Assembly (NCBI GenBank): GCA_041591915.1
Contig: JBFHRB010000045.1
Location: 1 to 15,536, forward strand
From: JBFHRB01 sp041591915
Lineage (GTDB): Bacteria > Actinomycetota > Nitriliruptoria > Nitriliruptorales > Nitriliruptoraceae
Reading direction: 5' to 3'
Length of the DNA stretch: 15,536 nucleotides
The notes below the pieces were generated by a model. The model was not told the origin of the DNA and made no database searches. It was given only the letters and a program-made list of their open reading frames with translations. This document shows, piece by piece, positions 1 through 6,062 of the stretch (position 1 is its first letter; each line of letters opens with the position of its first letter). The position numbers and the translations under genes were made by a program.

Positions 1-176
1 ACGACGACCAGATCCGACGGGCCCAGCACGACCTCTGGCGCCACGCGCGCGTCGTCGCCGAGCCCGGCGGTGCCGCAGCCCTCGCAGGCGCACAGGCCGC
101 GACCGACGATCACGGCGACGTGGTCGTGCTCGTCTGCGGCGCGAACGTCGATCCGGCGACCGTCGTCGCGCAGTAG
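1..176 (+). CDS. Threonine/serine dehydratase, C-terminal fragment (5' truncated by window)
   Basis: The reading frame that ends at TAG 174-176 is open to the left edge and gives 57 residues. It carries VVAEPGGAAALAG, followed about 16 residues later by VVVLVCGANVDPATV. This pair matches the C-terminal end of the fold-type II PLP enzymes of the threonine/serine dehydratase family, where the E-P-G/A-G-A stretch lies near the PLP-binding core and the G-G/A-N-V-D stretch forms the last strand. These enzymes deaminate threonine to 2-oxobutanoate or serine to pyruvate in the cytoplasm. The catalytic lysine and most of the enzyme lie outside the window, so the substrate cannot be assigned. There is no sign of a C-terminal ACT regulatory domain, because the protein ends just after the NVD motif; this fits the catabolic or racemase-like short form better than biosynthetic IlvA. 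It is confidently a dehydratase-family tail; the exact member is open. Confidence 0.7.
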   Translation, partial: DDQIRRAQHDLWRHARVVAEPGGAAALAGAQAATDDHGDVVVLVCGANVDPATVVAQ

Positions 177-209
177 CTACCTCGGTCACTCCGGAGCGCG
201 GCTTCAGGA

Positions 210-236
210 CGTGCGGCCGGCCACGCCGTTCGCACG
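210..236. terminator. Candidate hairpin downstream of the dehydratase gene
   Basis: CGTGCG (210-215) and CGCACG (231-236) are perfect inverted arms around a 15-nt loop that contains the palindrome GCCGGC. It lies 34 bp after the dehydratase stop and before the catalase promoter. There is no T-tract, so termination is only a possibility. Confidence 0.25.
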
Positions 237-310
237 GGCCGGTGCCTAGCGCTCACGTGGTCACGGGTCGGCCCGGCCTCTCACGCCAGGCGGACGACTC
301 GGCATGGGCG

Positions 311-316
311 TAGGGT
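311..316 (+). promoter_or_regulatory. Candidate -10 box (TAGGGT) for the catalase-related gene
   Basis: TAGGGT fits the actinobacterial TAnnnT -10 consensus and lies 45 bp before the ATG at 362, which would leave a leader of about 40 nt. No convincing -35 is visible 16-18 bp upstream. The same hexamer precedes the FHA-cyclase gene at 6035. Confidence 0.35.
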
Positions 317-361
317 CCGGGGTCCCCCCCTCTGCGGAACCGCCGGACCGGAGTCCCTGCC

Positions 362-1288
362 ATGGCCGACGACCTCCCTGCACGACTCGTCGATGCCCTC
401 AACGCGCTGTACGGGTCGCACCCGGGCCACCGGGCCGCGCACGCGAACGGCGTGCTGTGCGCCGCGACCTTCACCGCGACCCCGGAGGCAGCGACGCTCT
501 CACGCGCCCCTCACCTCGTCGCGGGCGGGGAGATCCGGGCCCACGTGCGGTTCAGCAACGGCAGCGGTGACCCGACCCGCCCCGACACCGCCAGGGACGG
601 CCGGGGGATGGCCGTCAAGCTCTACCTCCCGGAGGGCGGCACCACCGACATCGTCGCCCTGTCCGTGCCGGTCTTCTTCGCCCGGACGCCGGACGACTTC
701 CTCGCGTTCAGCCACGCGCGGGTCCCCGACCCAGCGACCGGCAAGCCCGACCTCGCGCGCGTCGGCGCCTACCTCGAGCAGCACCCCGAGGCCCTGCCGT
801 CCGTGCAGTTCGGCATGGCCGAGGGCGTGCCGCGCAGCTACGCGGTCGTCCCCTACCACGCCATCCACGCCTTCCGCTTCGTCGCCGCCGACGGGTCGGC
901 CCGCCACATCCGCTACCACCTCGTCCCAGAGGGCTCGGAGGAGCCGCTCGGCGACGACGAGCGCCGGTCGCTGCCCGCCGACCACCTCCGCCGCGAGATC
1001 GGCGAGCGGCTCGAGCGCGGGCCGGTCGAGTACCACCTGGACGCACAGCTCGCAGCGGACGGCGACCCGGTCGACGATCCGACCGCGGTCTGGCCGGAGG
1101 ACCGCGAGGTGGTGCGCCTGGGGACGCTGCGAATCACGGGGCTGGCGTTCGACCGCGAGCGCGACGGCGACGTGCTCGTGTTCGACCCCACCCGGGTCAC
1201 GGACGGGATCGAACTGACCGACGACCCGCTGATCCGGGCACGCGCCGATGCCTACCGGGAGTCCGTCGCCCGACGCACCTCGAGCTAG
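362..1288 (+). CDS. Small catalase-related haem peroxidase (SrpA-type)
   Basis: This 308-residue protein is about the length of the minimal catalase-core proteins (catalase-family peroxidase, SrpA-like), well short of full catalases. Visible landmarks are the distal histidine H27 in RAAHANGV, the core strand VPVFFARTPDDF (catalases: TPVFFIRD), and the proximal haem signature near the C-terminus: DPTRVTDGIELTDDPL, then R294-x3-Y298, matching the Arg-x3-Tyr pair whose tyrosine ligates haem iron. The distal asparagine that precedes PVFF in true catalases is absent, which is common in this subfamily and suggests organic peroxide or peroxidatic use rather than fast H2O2 dismutation. No signal peptide is seen, so it is probably cytoplasmic. 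The ATG at 362 is preceded by CGGAG with 8-nt spacing. It is transcribed alone, convergent with the phosphofructokinase gene. Family membership is secure; the substrate is not known. Confidence 0.85.
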   Translation: MADDLPARLVDALNALYGSHPGHRAAHANGVLCAATFTATPEAATLSRAPHLVAGGEIRAHVRFSNGSGDPTRPDTARDGRGMAVKLYLPEGGTTDIVALSVPVFFARTPDDFLAFSHARVPDPATGKPDLARVGAYLEQHPEALPSVQFGMAEGVPRSYAVVPYHAIHAFRFVAADGSARHIRYHLVPEGSEEPLGDDERRSLPADHLRREIGERLERGPVEYHLDAQLAADGDPVDDPTAVWPEDREVVRLGTLRITGLAFDRERDGDVLVFDPTRVTDGIELTDDPLIRARADAYRESVARRTSS

Positions 1289-1317
1289 CCGGCCCCCGGC
1301 CCCATCGCCGGCTCGAG
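1279..1317. terminator. Candidate bidirectional hairpin between convergent catalase and PFK genes
   Basis: CTCGA (1279-1283) pairs with TCGAG (1313-1317), and GCCGGC (1288-1293) with GCCGGC (1307-1312). This makes an 11-bp stem with a 4-nt bulge and a 13-nt loop. It spans the catalase stop codon and the whole 31-bp convergent gap. No T-tract is present; a GC-rich bidirectional terminator is the natural reading, but this rests on symmetry and position only. Confidence 0.4.
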
Positions 1318-1319
1318 CA

Positions 1320-3533
1320 TCAGGCCTGCATCATCCTCGCGAGTCCGCGCAGGCGACGCCACGGCTGGTGGCGCGGACGCTGCACGTCCGTCTCCACGAG
1401 CTCCTCGAACCGGCCGAGGTGGGTGGACACGAGCTCGGCCCCGACGAGGCCGACGAACGAGCTCGCCGGAGCGACGCGTCCCATCTGCTCGTCCAGGTGG
1501 TCGACACAACGTGACGCCAGCCGGGTCGCGAAGATCCGGTCGAACGGGGACGGCGTCGCACCCTGTTGCAGGTGTCCGAGGCGGGCCTCGCGCACGTCGT
1601 AGAGGCCGCCGCCCTCGTTCTCGAAGACCGCGCGCAGGAACGACGTGGTGTAGATCGGGTCGGCGTTCTCGGCGCGGATGAGCAGGCCCAGGCGCTTCCC
1701 GGCCGCGAAGGCCGCGGTCAACTCGTCGACGTCGGCCTTCAGCTGCTCGAGCGTGATGCCGTCCTCGGGCAGGTAGGTGCGCTCGGCACCCGTGGCGAGC
1801 CCGGCCATCAGCGCGAGGTAGCCGCAGTTGTTGCCCATCACCTCGACGACGAAGCAGCGGTGCGTCGCCACGGCGGACTGCTTGATCCGGTCGACGTTGG
1901 CGGTGATCGCGTTGAGCGCGCTGTCGGCGCCGACGCTGAGCTCGGTGCCCGGCACGTCGTTGTTGATCGTGGCCGGCAGGCACAGGATCGGGATGTCGAG
2001 GGCCTCGTACGTCGTCCGGGCCGCGTGCAGCGTGGCTGCCCCCCGGTACCCGGCCCAGCCGCCGATCATCAGGAGCCCGTCGATCCGGTGGGTCTCGAGG
2101 TTCTCGGCGATCAGCTCGAGCTCACCCGGGGTCGGTTCGTGCCTGGACGTCCCGAGCTCCGCGCCGCCGGCCGACACCCAGGTGGAGACGCTCATCCAGT
2201 CGAGCTCGCGGATGCGGCCATCGCGCAGGCCCTCGAAGCCCCGTTGGACGGCGAGGACCGTGTGGCCGCGGTCCATGCCGAGCCGGACGGCGGCCCGCGC
2301 CGCGGTGTTCATCCCGGGCGCCGGCCCGCCGGCGTGGAGGACGGCGAAGCGCCGCGCACGCCCCTCGACGCTGCGCCTGTGGGGGGCGGCACGCACCATC
2401 GTGCGCAACGTGGTGTAGGCCTCGTCGAAGCTGCCACCACGCAGTTCCATCGCACCCGCGTAGTCCCGCTTGGCGATCTTCTCGGCGACGGACTGTGTCC
2501 GCTCGACGCACTCCATCAGCGGCGAGATCACGAGGTCGTTGCCCTTGATCCCGACGAGCTTGGCCTCCTCGTCGGGCTGCAGGCGCATGACCTCCTGGAC
2601 CGCGGCAGTCCCGAGCAGCGTCCCGAGGTTGCGGTCGAACGGCGTCGGCGCGCCGCCGCGCTGGACGTGGCCGAGGATCGTGATGCGCGTGTCCTCGCCC
2701 AGACGCGCCTCGATGGCCTCCTTGACCTGTTGGGCCGTGATCGGCTCGCCGTCGCGATCGCGCGCGCCCTCGGCGAGCACCACGAGGTTCTGGCGTCGAC
2801 CGATCCGACGGCCCGCGGCGATGGACGAGCACATCGCCTCCGCCCAGTCGTCGACGTCGGGCGGTGACTCCGGGATGAACACCCAGTTGGCCCCCGTCGC
2901 GAGCGCCGCCATGAGCGCCAGGTACCCGCAGTTGCGCCCCATGACCTCGACGACGAACGTCCGTTGGTGGCTCGCGGCCGTCGAGTGGATCGCGTCGATC
3001 GCCTCGACGATGCGATGCAGGGCCGTGTCGGCCCCGAGCGTCATGTCCGTGCCGAACATGTCGTTGTCGATGGACCCGACGATGCCGACGATGCGCAGGT
3101 CCGGGTGGGCGTCGACCTGGGCCTGGGTGAGCGACCCCTCGTCGACGAGCTCCGCGCAGAGCTCCGGCCACTCCTGGCGGAAGATGTTGGCACCCGTGAG
3201 GCTCCCGTCGCCGCCGATGACGACGAGGGCGTCGATCCCACGCTCGATCAGGTTGCGGGCGGCCGCGCGACGCCCCGCGCGCTCGCGGAAGGACTTCGAC
3301 CGCGCCGAGCCGATGACGGTCCCGCCCTGATGGACGATGCCGCCCACGTCAGTGGACGACAGGGGCCGGATCTGGTCGCCGCCACTGACCAGCCCCTCGT
3401 ACCCCTCGAGGACCGCGTAGGCGTCGACCTCGTGGTGGCGCGCCGTGCGGACGACCGCACGGACGGCCGCGTTCATGCCAGGAGCGTCGCCGCCACTCGT
3501 GAACACCGCGAGCGAAGGCCGTTCGGTCGTCAT
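1320..3533 (-). CDS. Two-domain, eukaryote-type ATP 6-phosphofructokinase
   Basis: The protein has 737 residues, twice the usual bacterial PFK (about 320), made of two homologous halves. The N-half has an intact active site: GGDAPGMN 14-21, ATP-loop GGDGS 107-111, SIDND 154-158 with catalytic base D156, R191, MGR 198-200 and GHVQRGG 288-294. The C-half starts near 394 and keeps the fold (GGPAPGMN 402-409, GHLQQGATPSPFDR 653-666) but has GGWAGY 491-496 for the ATP loop and TINND 522-526 with Asn replacing the base. Animal and fungal PFKs show the same division: active N-half, allosteric C-half. Stretches such as LMECV and MELRGGSF also resemble animal PFK. It should phosphorylate fructose 6-phosphate in glycolysis, with the C-half binding an effector. 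The ATG is preceded by a GGAAG ribosome site, 10 bp after the kinase stop, so the two genes are probably co-transcribed. Function is secure; the effector is unknown. Confidence 0.92.
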   Translation of the reverse strand: MTTERPSLAVFTSGGDAPGMNAAVRAVVRTARHHEVDAYAVLEGYEGLVSGGDQIRPLSSTDVGGIVHQGGTVIGSARSKSFRERAGRRAAARNLIERGIDALVVIGGDGSLTGANIFRQEWPELCAELVDEGSLTQAQVDAHPDLRIVGIVGSIDNDMFGTDMTLGADTALHRIVEAIDAIHSTAASHQRTFVVEVMGRNCGYLALMAALATGANWVFIPESPPDVDDWAEAMCSSIAAGRRIGRRQNLVVLAEGARDRDGEPITAQQVKEAIEARLGEDTRITILGHVQRGGAPTPFDRNLGTLLGTAAVQEVMRLQPDEEAKLVGIKGNDLVISPLMECVERTQSVAEKIAKRDYAGAMELRGGSFDEAYTTLRTMVRAAPHRRSVEGRARRFAVLHAGGPAPGMNTAARAAVRLGMDRGHTVLAVQRGFEGLRDGRIRELDWMSVSTWVSAGGAELGTSRHEPTPGELELIAENLETHRIDGLLMIGGWAGYRGAATLHAARTTYEALDIPILCLPATINNDVPGTELSVGADSALNAITANVDRIKQSAVATHRCFVVEVMGNNCGYLALMAGLATGAERTYLPEDGITLEQLKADVDELTAAFAAGKRLGLLIRAENADPIYTTSFLRAVFENEGGGLYDVREARLGHLQQGATPSPFDRIFATRLASRCVDHLDEQMGRVAPASSFVGLVGAELVSTHLGRFEELVETDVQRPRHQPWRRLRGLARMMQA

Positions 3534-3543
3534 CGCGCTTCCG

Positions 3544-5985
3544 TCACTTGTCCCACAGTCGCACGCCGGTCAGGCGCTGCCAGTCGTCGGCCACGTACAG
3601 GTACCCGAGGTCGGAGGCGGGCACCAGTGGCACGGCCGCGTTCGCGTCGTCCGGCAGGTCGTAGACCCAGGCGGCGGTGCAGTCACCGCCGACGGGTGAG
3701 CCCTCGCCACCGTCGGGGACGTCGACGGCGACGATCCGCCCCTCGGTGTCGGCCCAGTGCCACCGACCGCCCGTGAGCGTGGGCCACTCCGGGTAGGAGG
3801 TGAGGTCGGTGGGTCCGCACGCGACCTCGCCGCTGTACACGCTGTAGACGGTGACCTGCTCGAAGTCGACCAACCCGACGGTCCACACGCGACCCGTGTC
3901 GGTCGTGAGCCAGAGGTCGCTGCCGGTCTGGAGGTCGACCTCCCACCCGGGCTGGCCGGAGTTGCCGTCGAGGCCCGCGACCGTCTCGCCGTCGGCGACG
4001 ACCAGCATGCCGTCGTGCACCTCGATCACGACCGCGTCGGGGTCCACCGCCCCACGGTTGACCTCCCAGAGCACCTCTCCGCCGACGGCGGTCTGGGCGC
4101 GGACGAGGAGCTGACCGCCCACCGCCGCGGCGGTGAACACGAGTTCGTTGCCCTGCGTGACGAGGAGGACGTCCTTGGGACCGTTGCCAGGCAGCCCGAT
4201 GCTCCACAGCACCTCGCCGGACCCGGGCTCGATCGCCAGCATCTCGAAGTCCGTCGTGGCGATGATCGGCAGCCCTTCGAGGTGGTCGTGCACGACGTAG
4301 CGCTCGCCGGGGGCGAGCGGCTTCTCGACCCGCCACCTCGGCGCGCCATCGAGGTCGACGCGCTGGATGGACGGGCCGGCGATCGCGAGGACGACACCCT
4401 GCCGTGTCACGTGCGCAGTGGTCGGCTGGCCGTCGACGCTCGCCCGCGAGACCTCCGTGCCGGAGGTGCCGTCGAGCACCACCACAGCGTCCCCGTCGCC
4501 GAACACGACCGCGCCGTCGGTCGTGAACATCTCCAGCGTCGCGGGGGTCGGCGTGGCCCGCGGGAACGCCCAGCGGACGATCCCGTCCTCCAGCGTGCGT
4601 GCCTCGACCTGCGTCGGTGTCGCCAGGTAGAGGTTGAGGCCGTCGGTCGTCATCGCGACGGCTGGCTCGTCGAGCTGCCTCGTGAACAGGACCCGCCCCG
4701 CGCCGGAGTTGGGGCCGTCCTGGAAGGCGACCTCGATCGCGTCCGGGCCGGCGCTGCGAGTGAGCACGGTCGCGGCGATGCTCACCACGGCGACGATGCC
4801 GAGGCCGACGAGCCCGAGCTTCAGCCAGCGGCCCGGTCGTGCCGCGGACGCTCCTGCGCTCTTCGGCGCGTCCGGCGAGGGTGCGTCCTCGATCGTCGCC
4901 GGCGCGTCGACGGCATCGGTGTCGGTGGACGCAGCAGCGGGCACGTCGACCCGGCCGCGGGGGCCGGAGACGGCGTGCTGGCGGGTGCGATCGTCGTCGG
5001 CCGGGGTCGGGCCGGGTGCCGCCTCCGCATCGTCCGTGGTGGCTCGCGGGTCGGTCGGAGGCGCTGCCGCGTCGGCGGCGCCAGCCGGCTCGTGGACCAC
5101 CCCGGTGGCGTCCATCACGACGAACCGCGAGGCGCCCCATCCGGAGGCGGCCTCCGCGTCGCGGACCAGCGTCGCGAACTCCTCGGCGCTGGCGGGGCGC
5201 TGGGCCGGGTCCTTCGCCATCGCGGCGCGGATCGCGTCGGCGAGTGCCTTCGGAACACCGATCGGCTCGAGGTCGGGCACGGGCTTGGAGACGATCGACG
5301 TGATCATCTGTGGCACGGTGCCATCGGGGCCGCTGTCGAAGGCCGGGCGTCCGTTGAGGAGCGTGAAGATCGTCGAGCCGAGCGCGTAGACGTCCCCCGA
5401 GGCGGCGGCGGGCGCACCGTCCAGCACCTCGGGGGCAGCGTGGGTCAGGCTCGCGGTGACCACGCCGGCGACCGTCTGCGTGCCTCCGACCATCCGGGCG
5501 ATGCCGAAGTCGGCGAGCGCCGGCTCGTCGTACGACGTGACGAGGATGTTCTCGGGCTTGACGTCGCGGTGGAAGATCCCGGCGCGGTGCGCGGTCTCGA
5601 GGGCGCCGGCCACGCGGACCGCGACCGACGCCGCCGCCTGGGGCGACATCGGGCCCTTCGATCGGAGGCGATCGCCGAGCGAGCCGGTCGGCAGGTAGGC
5701 CATCGCGACCCATGGGCGCCCGTCGGGCGTCGTGCCGGAGTCGTGCACCGTGACGATGTTCGGGTGCTCCGACAGCTTGCCGAGTATCCGGGTCTCGCGT
5801 TCGAAGCGGCGCAGCGTGTCGGGGTCGGACGCCTCCGCGGCCATGACCTTGATCGCGACGGTCCGGTCGAGGGCGGTCTGACGCGCCCGGTACACGACGC
5901 CGAACCCGCCGCGACCGATCTCGACGAGGTCCTCGAACCCCGCAATGTCGAGTGCCAACGCACCCTCCCCGATGCCGTCCGACAC
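3544..5985 (-). CDS. Transmembrane Ser/Thr protein kinase with extracytoplasmic PQQ-like beta-propeller
   Basis: Numbered from GTG 5985 (813 aa). The kinase domain spans about 17-275, with glycine loop GRGGFGVV 24-31, ATP lysine K46, E64, HRDVKPEN 139-146, DFG 159-161 and APE 184-186; all catalytic residues are present, and the sequence style resembles the PknK kinase domain. An Ala/Pro/Asp-rich linker (276-386) leads to one membrane helix (about 388-408). The outer part contains PQQ-like beta-propeller repeats, with strands ending in Trp at 472, 551, 594, 640 and 681 and turns of the type D-x-x-S/T-G-x-x-x-W. Two late cysteines (in ACGP and GGDC) could form a disulfide. The propeller probably senses a ligand or wall component and the kinase signals inward. 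It is the first gene of an operon with PFK and divergent from an FHA protein. The start is uncertain: GTG 5985 lacks a ribosome site, while TTG 5958 has GGGGAGGG four bases ahead. The longer form is reported. Confidence 0.9.
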   Translation of the reverse strand: MSDGIGEGALALDIAGFEDLVEIGRGGFGVVYRARQTALDRTVAIKVMAAEASDPDTLRRFERETRILGKLSEHPNIVTVHDSGTTPDGRPWVAMAYLPTGSLGDRLRSKGPMSPQAAASVAVRVAGALETAHRAGIFHRDVKPENILVTSYDEPALADFGIARMVGGTQTVAGVVTASLTHAAPEVLDGAPAAASGDVYALGSTIFTLLNGRPAFDSGPDGTVPQMITSIVSKPVPDLEPIGVPKALADAIRAAMAKDPAQRPASAEEFATLVRDAEAASGWGASRFVVMDATGVVHEPAGAADAAAPPTDPRATTDDAEAAPGPTPADDDRTRQHAVSGPRGRVDVPAAASTDTDAVDAPATIEDAPSPDAPKSAGASAARPGRWLKLGLVGLGIVAVVSIAATVLTRSAGPDAIEVAFQDGPNSGAGRVLFTRQLDEPAVAMTTDGLNLYLATPTQVEARTLEDGIVRWAFPRATPTPATLEMFTTDGAVVFGDGDAVVVLDGTSGTEVSRASVDGQPTTAHVTRQGVVLAIAGPSIQRVDLDGAPRWRVEKPLAPGERYVVHDHLEGLPIIATTDFEMLAIEPGSGEVLWSIGLPGNGPKDVLLVTQGNELVFTAAAVGGQLLVRAQTAVGGEVLWEVNRGAVDPDAVVIEVHDGMLVVADGETVAGLDGNSGQPGWEVDLQTGSDLWLTTDTGRVWTVGLVDFEQVTVYSVYSGEVACGPTDLTSYPEWPTLTGGRWHWADTEGRIVAVDVPDGGEGSPVGGDCTAAWVYDLPDDANAAVPLVPASDLGYLYVADDWQRLTGVRLWDK
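5962..5970 (-). promoter_or_regulatory. Strong ribosome binding site that favours TTG 5958 as kinase start
   Basis: Read on the minus strand, GGGGAGGGT ends 3-4 nt before an in-frame TTG at 5958. It would remove nine residues from the GTG 5985 form without touching the kinase domain. The candidate -10 box abuts the GTG, which would put the transcript start inside the longer form, so the TTG is the better-supported start. Confidence 0.45.
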
Positions 5986-5991
5986 AGGCTA
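5986..5991 (-). promoter_or_regulatory. Candidate -10 box (TAGCCT) for the kinase-PFK operon
   Basis: TAGCCT on the minus strand fits TAnnnT. It abuts GTG 5985, so transcription from it would begin about seven bases inside that form. It belongs to the 77-bp divergent region 5986-6062 shared with the FHA-cyclase gene. No clear -35 is seen. Confidence 0.35.
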
Positions 5992-6034
5992 GGAGAGGTG
6001 GCGCGTCGTGGCGCTCCTTCGCGCGGCCCGGCGA

Positions 6035-6040
6035 TAGGGT
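6035..6040 (+). promoter_or_regulatory. Candidate -10 box (TAGGGT) for the FHA-cyclase gene
   Basis: TAGGGT lies 22 bp before GTG 6063. The expected transcript start near 6047 leaves a leader of about 16 nt that just holds the ribosome site AGGGGG (6052-6057). Confidence 0.4.
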
Positions 6041-6062
6041 CGGGGTCGTCCAGGGGGCAGGC

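Noticed and set aside
314..349. 7-bp inverted repeat (GGTCCGG and CCGGACC) ahead of the catalase gene as a leader hairpin
   Set aside because: If the -10 box at 311-316 is right, the left arm lies at or before the transcript start, so the hairpin would not form in the RNA; short GC arms like this are common here.
1566..2867. 433-residue open frame on the plus strand opposite the PFK gene
   Set aside because: It is antisense to unmistakable PFK motifs, has no recognisable domain and no ribosome site; treated as a shadow of high GC.
3544..4800. Propeller region as a PQQ-dependent dehydrogenase
   Set aside because: The propeller is continuous with a kinase domain through one membrane helix, and dehydrogenase catalytic residues are not evident; a sensor role fits better.
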